A DNA stretch of 64,000 nt, taken from Punctularia strigosozonata HHB-11173 SS5. Its lineage: Eukaryota; Basidiomycota; Agaricomycetes; Corticiales; Punctulariaceae. Position numbers and translations under genes: made by a program. Each line of letters begins with the position of its first letter. Positions within the stretch are counted from its first letter, which is position 1. Below are positions 24,430 through 34,541 of this stretch, piece after piece. The stretch lies in contig NW_006767438.1 of NCBI RefSeq assembly GCF_000264995.1, forward strand, positions 1,767,491 to 1,831,490, given 5' to 3'. The notes under the pieces were generated by a model. The model was not told the DNA's origin. It did no database searches and saw only the letters and a list, made by a program, of their open reading frames with translations.

Positions 24430-25310
24430 CACGTGCGACCAACCGATCGCGTTCGCGGCTCGCACTCGGCGTTGGGCAAACGGGGGCCAGGGGAGGCACG
24501 GCAGGGCACGACCGCGTTGGCGGCTCCCGCTTGGGGCTGGTCGAAGAGGGGGCGAGACAGGGAGGCTCGGCGCTAGGCCAACGCTCGGTGCGGGGAGTGG
24601 AAGCAGCGCCGAGCGAAACCGCGTCGGCGGCTCGGGCTCGGCGTTGGGCGAAGAGCGGGGGCGAGCGCGAGCGCGGGCGCGACACCGAGCGCGACCACGT
24701 TGGCGGCTCGGGCCCGGGGCTGGGAGAGAGGCGGGGGAGAGGCGGGGAGGCGGGAGCGCGGCGTTGAACGGAGGGGGCGAGAAGGCGAGGATGCGGGCGA
24801 GAGGCCGGCGAGAAGGAGACGAGGCGGGCGAGAGGCGGACAAGAAGGCGGGGAGGCGGGCAAGAGGCCGGAGAGAGGCGGAGACACCGGCGAGAAGGCGG
24901 CGAGAGGCGGGGAGGCGGGCGAGAAGGCGGGCGAGAGGCTGGCGAGAGGCTGGTCGGAGGCGGGCGCGGGGCGGGATGCGACGCCGAGCCCGACCGCGTT
25001 GGCGGCTCGGGCTCGGGGTTGGTCGAAGGCGGGCGGGGCGGGGCGCCAGTGCGAGAGGTGACCCCGAGTGCGACCGCGTTGGCGGCTCGCACTCGGGGCA
25101 GGTCGAGGGGGGGTGCCAGGGTGGGAGGAGAAGGAGGCTTCCCCCAGCGAGACCGCGTTGGCGGCTCCCGCTCGGGGGTTGGGCGAAGGAGGGGGCGGAC
25201 GTTCCGCGCGGTGGGCCGGCGCACTTGCAAGCGCAAGACGACGGACGGCGCACTTGCAAGCGCCGCGTTCAGCGCATTTGCGAGCGCGGCGGAGAGCAGA
25301 GTGAGCTGAC
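24430..25310. repeat. GC-rich degenerate repeat array inside the TIR element
   Basis: At least seven spaced copies of a motif like GACCGCGTTGGCGGCTCG followed by C/G-rich variants (near 24440, 24510, 24616, 24690, 24987, 25069, 25149), separated by purine-rich gcgagaggcggg-type repeats. Long frames are open on both strands only because of the base composition. The block contrasts sharply with its AT-rich surroundings. Confidence 0.75.
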
Positions 25311-26080
25311 TCGAGTCAACCAACCAACGTCACGATTGCATCACGTGACCGGTGTCAGCCGCGTTGATTCGTCTAAGTCCGCTTTGGGCCACTGTCCCTG
25401 CCTTCCAGATAGCACAAACTTAATCACTTTGTAGATAGTTATAAGTATGTATCAGTCTAATAGTATATAGAGTGACTAATATTATCATTCAAGACCTGAG
25501 TCTGGTTTCAATCATGGTATTTGTGCATTGGGAGACCTGCTATCATTACTATACAGATTCATTCCATATTTATGGGTGCTATATTGATTGCACCTATGAG
25601 CTATGTATCACTATGTAGCTATAGCACTGAGCTATGTTGTCTCTAGTTACTATATAGGACTATGTAGCAACTGACCAACATCTACATAGCACTCATAGCA
25701 CTCTATAGCAATTAACCTCATTCTGTCAGGGCACGGCTCCCACACTCGCCTCATGTCTCATTGTTCTCTTTTTCTGCTTCCGCTTCTGTCCCATTTTGTT
25801 CATTTCCCCTAATACTTCCGTCTCCCTATTCGGTCGCACTCTCCCGCGCCCTCCTAGGCTTCCCGTGCCCTCCTTTTGGCATCTCCCCTATTTCGTTCCG
25901 TCGCTCGGCGCTCCTAGGGCCTCCGCACTCGCGCGGCCTTCCTAGGCCGCTCCACCGGTCACGTGTCGGGCGTCCGAGGACCCTCCTCTTCTCTCATTGG
26001 ACCATCTTTCGTTCCGCTGATGGATTACTCATCTTCTATATAGTCGCCTGTCGCACCAGGGAGCAACCCAGACTTGTTCT

Positions 26081-26173
26081 CTCAGTTGCCTCCCTGCCTT
26101 GTGCGACAGGTATGTGTACTTCCCCTCGTATATTCGTATATATACTCAGTTGCCTCCCTGCCTTGTGCGACAG
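26081..26173 (+). repeat. Short direct repeat pair (about 28 bp, spacing 64 bp)
   Basis: CTCAGTTGCCTCCCTGCCTT plus GTGCGACAG occurs at 26081 and again at 26145. A related inverted version (GTCGCACCAGGGAGCAAC) lies at 26050. It is internal to the 3.2-kb element. Confidence 0.7.
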
Positions 26174-27438
26174 CGTCTCCACTGCCGTCCTGGGGGATCC
26201 GCGCCACTCCTAGGAGCTCCAGCGTGTACTCTGACAGTAGGTTAGATCTTGCATGGAGTGCAAAGCACACATGTCATTAGGTGTGTCTTATATACATTAT
26301 AGCTGTCAGTGAAGCCACATACAAATGATGTGAGGCGACAGTATAGCAGTGGGCAGGAGGCAGAATGTAATACATAGCCACATGTGGCACTAGAGAGATG
26401 AACCAGTAGTGTTGCAGTGGCCTTGTTTGTTCAAGGGCGGGCAGTAGCCATGTATGGGTCAGGACGCAAGAGGGAGGCAGGAATGGAGGTGAGGGGCAGG
26501 ATGACCATGCTAATGTGGCATTGCCGTAGATGTAAAGGTGGTGATGGCAACACTGCCATATGATGCCGTGGCCCTGGACAAGACATGCACAGGTGGCAGT
26601 TGGTCCATGGGAATGGTCCGAGGACAGTCCATAGACTGGCCCATGGACCGTTCTCCCAGTGGATCAGATGCCCTCCATTCCTTGGTTGGTTCTGGGGGGC
26701 AGCTATAAGATTTTCTCGAATGATAATCAGTTATAATTCAAATAGATATGGTATATCGGTGACCAATATATGAACATACCATTATCTACTAACTCATTAA
26801 GACCTGGTACTATTCAGAGGTGCCAGTCTTGTGTGTCTTGGTCCTTGGGAAACCTACTATCACCATTCCATAGGTGCAAACCCAAATCAGTCCAAATCTG
26901 ATGCAAGTCAATCAAATCTAGCTGCAAATCTGTCTCAATTTGCTGGCAAATCCACCCAGATCTGCTGGCACATGTAATCAAATATCCTCAAATCTGTTCA
27001 AATTGAAGAAGAAATACAGAATTTGTGCAGAATTTGGGAATATGTGATAAATAATGTCAGGGAGAGGTTTTCCTGATGTGACAGTCGCTGGTTTGAAAGA
27101 CTGACTTTCATTCACCTCACGCACCAAACGGTCATTTTCAACGAGTTCGAACATGCCATACTCGCCCTCGGTATGTGATCTGTCCAAAGTACTTTCATCT
27201 TAGCTAAGAAATCATACCAGTTCACGTCGCATGTCTGTGTCTCTTCGGCCTGTCAGGGGTGAGTAGTTGAGTCACGATGTTCTTATACAGTGATCCAACC
27301 CACTCACAGGACATTATGCATGTTTGCACATGCTGGATCCGCTGTCACCACTTATGGTTTTGCCCTTCTTCAATTTCAGACAGAATTGACGACATCAAGC
27401 AGGTGGACAAGGCACGCGACTCGGATAGCTTGGTGTAG

Positions 27439-28323
27439 ATTAAATCAGATTCATATATCGAACATGGGAATCACGCAGGCGTTATTCTTGACGTCTGTCC
27501 TACACGATGTATCTCAAGAGCTTTTGGAACACTAGTTTGTCTGGAGCCAGCATCACTTATGTGCAATCAACAATACGAGCAATCCCTAACATTAGATTCC
27601 CGGGACACAAGATTACACTGCTGAGCGGGCATAACCATTGTAGTTCATCTGAGACTGCATTCATCACGCTGCACCGATTAAGCAAAAGAGAAGGTGAGTT
27701 CACATTAGCCCGTCATGGAAGGTGGTATTCTACGGACAGTCGAGCAGACCTAAGTAATGAATATGAGGGTAGCCCCTTCTGAGCTTCGCACTATTGCGGT
27801 GCATCCGATATTCCGATATGCATACAAACGTGTTCATTCACCATCTAGTGATTGGAGATCCAAATCTCTCGGATGGGAACTCGATCTGGCATTTGAACCG
27901 AACGGAGATCTCACCAGTGGCGGAAACCCCACCCGCCGAGGCAGTGGTACAGATCGGACAGGTCAGTCGGGCTAGAGAGGCTCAGGGGATCAGACAATAG
28001 TAGTTTAATGTCTAACATACGGCTCGACCGCAAAGGACAATAAACACGGATACAAAAAAAAAAAAAAGTAGGCGGAAGTGTGAGCAATATAACCAATCGG
28101 TCATCTGGCCGTACCGGTGAAGGATGGCAGTACCTGTCACTATGCTGCCAGGGCCTCATACGTGTACGAGATACCGTGAAAACGTACGTAACCTCATGGG
28201 CAGTCCCGCTTGCTTGCTTGAACGACGGTCGATATGTACGCACCACACGAATATAGATGATTTTTGTTGACGCCCACTGCTTGTGCCCCCTTCTACTTCC
28301 TTGCCTCTGCTGTGGCGGGTATA
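27439..28323. other. Intergenic, no gene recognised
   Basis: Spacer between receptor copy 1 and the desaturase pseudogene, the same position as the 0.9-kb spacer in cassette copy 2. It includes an A13-14 run near 28055. No coding signal recognised. Confidence 0.5.
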
Positions 28324-28446
28324 CATCAGGAAAAACTGGATTTGCTAAATACCTCCTAAAACGTACTAAAACGTGCTCATTTAGTAGCTTTAGAGGGTTT
28401 CGGTACCCAATAAGCGACTCTTTCGATAGTCCGATTTTTCCTGATG
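28324..28446. mobile_element. 123-bp MITE with TA target duplication
   Basis: Ends CATCAGGAAAAACTGGA and, inverted, CATCAGGAAAAATCGGA, flanked on both sides by TA (28322-28323 and 28447-28448). It is a complete small TIR element 189 bp upstream of the desaturase pseudogene start. The first eleven bases of its TIR equal those of the 23867-27078 element. Confidence 0.78.
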
Positions 28447-28634
28447 TAATTCTGGACATGCATCATCAGTAGCTCACAACATCACCGTTCTGCTTGTCCA
28501 CTAATTTTGACCCAAAGTCGGCGACGTGTGTAGAATGGCAATGCGCGAAGATCCGTGGCGCCCTATAAACCATGCGGGATGAATTCAGCGCAAGACCATT
28601 TCAGTAGAAGTGATACGAGCTCTTGTGAAGGACC

Positions 28635-30339
28635 ATGTCGCTAACAGCATCTCTCTTCTCCGATGCCCCTGAGTACGAGGACCGCAAGCGTCGCGCATTC
28701 AAGGCCTCCACTGCAAGTTTATTCCCTGATTATGAATGGCTCTCAACTCCACACTAACCAAATATATTACAGCATACTATTTCTCAAGTCCGTGCCGTTG
28801 TACCAAAACACCTTTTCGAACGGTCGACTTGTGCGGGCCTCTACTTCTTCATACGCACAATCGGATTTCCTGATCTGTTCTATACTTTAACATTTTACAT
28901 CGATTGAATTGTCGATCTTGTAAGGCTATACACCCATAGAGAACCGCTGGCGTCATGCACACATCACTTGTTTTGGATCACCTACTGGTGGTGGCAAGGA
29001 ATTGCTTTCGCGGGAATATGGTGTTTAGGTATGCCGAAATTCAGTTCGTCATGAGAATCATTATGACGGTTCGCTCCTCGTATCACACGAAGCTGGTCAT
29101 GAGACTATTTCTCCTCGTGAATGGGTCAACCATGCAGTTGGATTCCTGCTACATTCGGTACGCATTGCTTTGGATTGATGACTCTGAATTAAACTCGCTC
29201 ATAGCTTGTATTTGTATCCTACTTCTCGTGGAGGTCCGCCCATAGATCCCACCACGTACGCATTGTTGCTCTGGGCTTTACTGCATTGACTGAGACGAGT
29301 AAAAATTAGAAGGCCACCGGGTCGCTGGAGCGAGACGAGAAGTATGTACCGCGCAGCCGTTCTCAACTCATTATTCCGTCAGCGTCGAAGATGACCCCAG
29401 CGAGCTATGGTGACATCTTCGACGAGACCCCACTGTACGTTATTAGCAATATCGTGGTGATGCAACTCCTCGGGTTACATTCATACCTTATTTTCAACGT
29501 CAAAGGGTCTGCCAAGTATCCTAAAGGGACAAGCGTGAGCGCTGGCAACTTTTAGACACGACGAATCGTTGAATCTCTCTTCTTCAGCATTTTCTACCGT
29601 CTCCACTCCTCTTTGAGCCGTCTGAGAGGGATCTGATTATTGCCTCCGATATTGGCCTCGTAGCCATGGTGTATTTGTTACATATGTTCACCCGCCTCCA
29701 TGGCTACAAGCAACTTATTGCTCACTATGTAATACCATATCTCGTAATGTATCCGGGCCTATGGGAAACTTGCATCTGAATCAATTGACTCTTCTTGAGC
29801 TCGCAATCCACTGGATTATTATGCTCACGTACCTGCAGCATACTGATCCTACCATCCCACATTACAGAGGCAATGCTCGGTCATTTCTGCGTGGAGCCCT
29901 AGCTACCGTGAGTTGGCCATTCATGGGATGGATTGGCCGCTTTTTCCAGCATAACGTGAGTGTGATATTGATGGTTAACGATTATGTTGTCCTCATCGCT
30001 CGACAGGCTTCGCACGACCATCTGACTCATCACGTTTTCTCTAACATACCCTTCTGTCTGTGGCCCCTCTCTGTAGTCTTATAACATTCCTAATACGGCA
30101 TTAGATAACCAACCCAGCGGTGACGGAGCACCTGAAGAGTCTCCTGCGTGATGACTATAACTATGACTCCACGGTAGCTCTTCCCGATTTCTTCCCATAT
30201 TATATCGCTCATGCGCTTCAAGAATTGTTTTAGAGCCCTGTGGCGAACGTTTACAGAATGCCGCTTCATTGAGGATGAAGGAGACATTGTGTTTTACAAA
30301 AATTCAAAGGGAGAGGCGACACGACAAGTGGCGGAATAG
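28635..30339 (+). pseudogene. Delta-12-type fatty acid desaturase, decayed copy 1
   Basis: Paralogue of 34542-36263 in the same exon order: MSLTASLFSDAPEYEDRKRR, TISQVRAVVPKHLFERST, YWWWQGIAFAGIWCLG, EAGHETISPREWVNHAVGF (first His box), RSAHRSHH (second), KATGSLERDEKYVPRSRS, NIVVMQLLGLHSYLIFNVKG, YLQHTDPTIPHYRGNA, ASHDHLTHHVFSNIPF (third) and CRFIEDEGDIVFYKNSKGE, stop 30337-30339. Lesions: an in-frame TGA after FYID (near 28906), loss of the AG acceptor before the EAGHE exon (GTATCAC where copy 2 has TCTAGCTC), a +1 insertion in the NQP-AVTEHLKSLL exon near 30112, and a GC donor in intron 1. It is unlikely to make an active enzyme. All three His boxes can still be read, so the decay is not old. 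Confidence 0.8.
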
Positions 30340-32172
30340 GTTGCGGAGCGATGTCTTGCAGATCACCCTGGAATATTTAGATATCTATGGAGATTCTGTG
30401 TTTATAGGTCTTGGAGACGTATCATACACAGAATACACAAAAATCCTAGGGAGAGCACCCCCCCGCTACGGCACAATGAAAAGATGTCCTCATGAGCTGC
30501 ACTACATCGCGGCGGTAATCCTCAGTTCTACGCACCGAGGGGGACCACGAAGTATACAGATACCTGCTTCCAAGCTTATAGTCGGCCGAAGCTGCCGAGA
30601 GGCGAAAATAGCTGGAAGCCGAGAAGGCACACGGGTATCAATTGAATTTCATGTTCAGACAAGTATATGCATGGTGGAATCATACCAAGGTGAATATAGA
30701 TAGCAGGCGGACTTTTGAAGGCAGCTCTTGATCGATGTCCCACACATAAGTGATGGCGGTGACCAAGTCACGGTCCCGGTATTACCCTTGGTCACACGGG
30801 TTCACACCGGTTCCCGGTGTTTATGGCTTCTTCGGTACCCTGAAAAGGTGGGGTTGAGGAGATCGAATGGTGCGCGGTGTTCGAGTCTGGCTACCTACGA
30901 TCTGTGCGGTCATATGTCGTGGTCAGAGCGAAGCCATTGATGAAGAACCGTTCTCAACCCGGAGTAGGAAACGCAGATGAGCAAGTCCGACATCGCAGGA
31001 GAGTCTCCTCGAGGACTCTGAGTGAGGGGTGCAAGAAAAGTGTGGATCCGGACCGTTTCCTTGGCCTTGTACAGACTGCATTATATTTGCTTCCTAATTA
31101 CGAACGTGCCAACAGGAAACGGAAGCAAGCTTCTGTAGTACAGCTTTGTCGTAAGATCGATGTGTCGGCGGCTATCGTCAATTCTTTCGGTCCACAACTA
31201 TGAAGAAAATGGACTACCGCAATGGATGGCTAAGTGCTCGAGTGTTGCATTCACAAGGCGGGGCCGGGGCCGGGGCCGGGGCCGGGGGTGCCCTGGGGTG
31301 CCGGTATGATTCAGGAGGTGCGCAGTTGGATTCACCCACGAGACCGCGTTGCCTTCTCCCATCCATGCTTATGGTAGTGCTGGCACAATTTGGAGACCCC
31401 CCTCACTCGGCGTCGGGACGAGACAGCAAAAGTGCTGTCCTGATGTATACAAGACATTGCATCAACTTCTCGACACCACCGGGCGAGATTCTGATCGTTG
31501 AGCTATTTACGGGCAGATATGAGCACGAATGCTACCTTCCATAGAAGATGCAACGCCGCGCCTGGTTTACTGCGTTGCAATGCCGTACAAAGGCCGAAAC
31601 CGCCGCGGAGTCATGACACCGCGTCGTTCAGTTCGGTAATGTGGTACCTGAGTGCAGTACTGCGCTGACGATCTCTTGTAGATACCCCATTGATCACGCG
31701 ACTTAAGTCCCGCACGTGCGGTGCGGCGACCGGTTGTTCGGTTCCGCTGTCGGGACCGCGCCGGAAATATACCTATACCGCGATGTGATCGGATCTCGAA
31801 ACGCGCAAGAGCGGCGACCAGTTGAGATGACAGCCTTGTCAACGTATTCGTGTGACCTAGTGTAGTGCACCGAGTTCATCATACCACCCCCTCGGAAGGT
31901 GGGAAGACTGTATCGGCGGGCGCTGGCTGTAAATACACCAAATACTTTGCCACGCTACGCCGCCATGTGCACGAACTGAAAAAGCAACATCCGATATGCA
32001 AGTCAGGTCCGGCCTGGTTCTTTACGCCCCCCAGACTGATTCTCGATTGTCGCTGGCCGTCAACATTCGCTGGCTTTACACTGTCACTGGGCACGCTGAC
32101 CTCTACATTCATTAGTTCCGCTTCAGCGTGTTATTCTATTACAGAAGGCAGAAGAAGCTACCATACTCTAAG
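30340..32172. other. Intergenic between the two cassette copies
   Basis: 1.8 kb with no recognised gene. It contains four exact GGGGCC units (31260-31283) and a small inverted repeat, GTGACCAAG...CTTGGTCAC, near 30760-30795. Open frames here look like chance. Confidence 0.5.
31260..31283 (+). repeat. (GGGGCC)4 microsatellite
   Basis: Four uninterrupted GGGGCC hexamers followed by GGGGG. It could form a G-quadruplex; no other significance is visible. Confidence 0.9.
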
Positions 32173-33652
32173 ATGGTGCAACGTAAGCTACGTCGGCTCC
32201 GGTAGTCGTATGTGCTGACAAGCTCACAGAATCGGGCTCGAGCACGGTCTCGCCACAGATTCGAACCTTTTGGTTCGCGACATTGCTTTCCGCCGCCTTT
32301 CTCCTTGCTCTGGTTATTGCGACGGCGCTCGTGTGCAACAAGATTCGCCGCATGTCCGCGTGGTTTAACTTTTGTTTTGCGTTAGTGTAATAACTCTTCA
32401 TGCCAGTAGTATCTCTCACTCACAGAAATGCATAGCTGGATGGTCTCCGCCATATCGTACAGTCTGCTGTGAGCTACATCGTTCCAAGCGGCGTGACTCG
32501 CTCTCACCATAACGATGTCAGAGCCTTCTCTGGCACACCTCTCGGAAAAAATCCTCCCTTGAACTTGTGCTTAACCCAAGCTGCTTTGATTTATGCAGCA
32601 CCGGTACTGTTAGTGCACACATTCGTCGTTCGTAGGAATTAACACACCAACTCATGTAAACCGTCAGTGACACCGCGACCGGAATTGCTTGGATGCTGCA
32701 GCTGTGGTTTGCCACGTCAGCTTTCATGAAGAACGGCAGAGAACAAGACGCAAAGCGAAGGCCAGAGGAGCAGACGCTCTCGGTGAGTGACACAGGCGAG
32801 CGTCATGAAAAATCCAGAGCTGACAAAACGTCTAGCTGCTCGTGCTCCCTTACATAGCATATTTAACTGTTGTGGTCATCAATTTTGAGGTTGGTCCGCC
32901 CATTACACGTCCGGTCAAGGCTATCGAACATAGGCTCTCAGATCGGGATCGCACGGCTTGACACAATTAACATCGACGAGAGTGGACTATATTGCAGTCA
33001 TGGTACCAGACTCCCGTGAGTAGCGCCTTACGCTGACTAGAAAACACACAAAACGATGGCATTCAGGGGTATCATCACCAACGTTCTTTCGGCGATAGGA
33101 GCGCTCGTGATATTAGTCCTCGAGGGCTTATGCGTCAGACACCACTATCGAATCTGGCGATCGTATGGCTACCTGGAGTCCGCACGACCTACGCTTGGGC
33201 TTCTGATACGAGTTGTGACATTTTCGACTCTGGATATCATTGTCGTCGCGTAGGTCTTACGAGCTGCAGGACAGTGAAGGCGGCAACAGCTGAATGACCT
33301 ACTCGTAGGATAACCTGCGTTCATCTTATCAATCAGACGGTCATATTCAGCGAGTTCGAGCATGTCATTCTGGCAATGGGTAACGTCTTCACTACCCTTG
33401 ATCTGCATTCGCCTTGGTGCTCACGAAGTATCACAGTTCATGTTGCTTGTCTCCTGCTTTTTGGACTATCAGGAGTACGCGTGTCAACCGTTATGTCGAT
33501 TTATCATGACTCTGACTTAATCATAGGATATCGTTCATACCTGGGTTTGCTGGAAATCCTGTCGCAAGCTATGGTTCTGCCCCCCATCGGTATCGGATGA
33601 CATCTCGTACTCCGAGAAAGCCAATGCGGAGAGCGTTGATTGCCAGGTATAG
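32173..33652 (+). CDS. Seven-TM serpentine receptor-like protein, copy 2
   Basis: Fungal seven-TM receptor-like protein at a membrane; ligand and coupling unknown. Exon 1 is tiny (MVQ, ATG 32173) and joins QSGSSTVSPQIRTFWFATLL, then SAAFLLALVIATALVCNKIR (TM1) and RMSAWFNFCFA. Next come WMVSAISYSLL (TM2), FSGTPLGKNPPLNLC, TQAALIYAAPVL (TM3), GIAWMLQLWFATSAFMKNG (TM4), LLVLPYIAYLTVVVINFE (TM5), GLYCSHGTRLP, IITNVLSAIGALVILVLEGL (TM6), YGYLESARPTLGLLIRVVTF, TVIFSEFEHVILAM, VHVACLLLFGLSG (TM7) and DIVHTWVCWKSCRKLWFC. The stop is TAG 33650-33652, but the last GTATAG could be a donor, so the tail may be longer. The WFNFC, PPxNLC and QAAxxYAxPVL words fit the mushroom receptor-like family. The exon chain is intact. 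The desaturase lies 0.9 kb downstream on the same strand. Confidence 0.72.
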
Positions 33653-34541
33653 CGTACCAAGCCTCGATTTGGCTGTTTCTCACTTGTACTACGTTGTTCT
33701 CATCTGTGTATGCTGCATATGATATGAGACAATGCCAGTGGATGCGGGCAAGTTTATCAATGTGTGCGCGGTTGGACATCGGCGATGCCGGTTGTTGGAG
33801 TATGAGAAGTCAGTGCGCGTTCAGTGCTCACTATTATCTGATTGCTGTACATGTGCATCCAGCAATCTTACCCTCGCATTGCGAACGGGTCATGCGCGCT
33901 CCGCGCCCGCCCGTCAGTTAACACCGGTCACATCGGATCGCGCGGACTTGCCTCGCCACCGGCTGACTGGAAGGGCTTGAATCTCACACATGCAGTCCAA
34001 CGCCACCCAATCGCGAATCAGAATGGCAGTGTTGGCTGTACGAAGGACTGCATTGCCCAATCATCGTCGGACAGCTTTCTCCTGAGTTGGACGCTAACGC
34101 CGCACCGGTATCTGTGGTATGGTGTTTACTGCCCCTCTTACGATCTGATGTTCTCGGGCACGAAGTCAGTTGGCCCGCGTGTATGCGTGGGAAACGTCGG
34201 TCGGACGCCAACCCGGTGCCGCACCCTATCTCCGTGTTCGACGGTGGTGCGATCGTGCATTCCGTGCTTCACTTCTACGCTATTTTGGACATTTTACAGT
34301 GATCTCCGTCTCCTGTGCCGTGTTCGAACATCATTCTATCGAAACCACTACCATATCCGTACAATCGGCTCTAGTGGAATTCGCTCACGGGTGACATGCA
34401 ATGAAGGCGCTGCAAACCGCAACTTCACACCAATAAAGGCCTGTTTACTTGCAGGGAATGGAGGTGTTAAACGCCCCCCAGCAGCCACAACAAAGCAAGG
34501 TGTTGAAAGCCCCCGCCCCCCTCAGTCACAACAAAGCAACG
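33653..34541. other. Intergenic / desaturase promoter
   Basis: 0.9 kb without a recognised gene. Just upstream of the desaturase ATG two direct repeats of about 36-42 bp (34463-34498 and 34499-34540) share GGTGTT(A/G)AA, a C-rich run and CACAACAAAGCAA, so a leader/promoter segment has been tandemly duplicated. The 34542 ATG follows the second copy directly. Confidence 0.55.

Larger units (their letters stand above)
23867..27078. mobile_element. 3.2-kb TIR element in an intron of receptor copy 1
   Basis: The left end CATCAGGAAAACCACCCCC (23867) matches the inverted right end CATCAGGAAAACCTCTCCC (27078), an imperfect TIR of about 18 bp. The dinucleotide TG lies directly outside both ends (23865-23866 and 27079-27080), a possible 2-bp target duplication. 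The interior is AT-rich near both ends (repeated caaatctgttcaaatttg-type words) with a 0.9-kb GC-rich block in the middle, and no recognisable transposase. A 123-bp element with a related TIR at 28324 and an end of the same type at 56537 support a family. Confidence 0.72.
19072..27438 (+). pseudogene. Seven-TM receptor-like gene, copy 1, split by transposons
   Basis: Fungal serpentine receptor-like protein (function unknown) and paralogue of 32173-33652. Exon 1 MNWSQFRDAVE joins LHGSVSISPGLRTFWFVALL, then coding sequence stops at an inserted palindromic element (19223-22836). It resumes at 22839 with LLTSAALLSVVIAIALL, RMSAWYNFCL, WTISAVSYSLL, FSGTPVGQDPPINLC, GVAWMMQLWFATRAF, LLVLPYIVYLAVVV, GLYCSHYTRLP, MITNALSAIGTSVILILEGL and YGYLESARPTLALLIRVITF. 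A second element (23867-27078) occupies an intron. Exons after it read TVIFNEFEHAILAL, VHVACLCLFGLSG and DIMHVCTCWIRCHHLWFCPS, stop TAG 27436-27438. Apart from the palindrome I saw no nonsense or frameshift, so the disruption may be recent. Confidence 0.72.

Noticed and set aside
24346-25323. Open frames longer than 300 codons on both strands
   Set aside because: They come from a GC-rich repeat array with few stop codons. The translations are low-complexity Arg/Pro/Gly and show no domain.
27911-28459. 182-codon minus-strand frame
   Set aside because: It runs through the MITE and an A-rich tract and shows no protein-like pattern.
31260-31283. GGGGCC hexamers as a meaningful repeat expansion
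   Set aside because: Only four units in an intergenic region, likely chance in GC-rich sequence.
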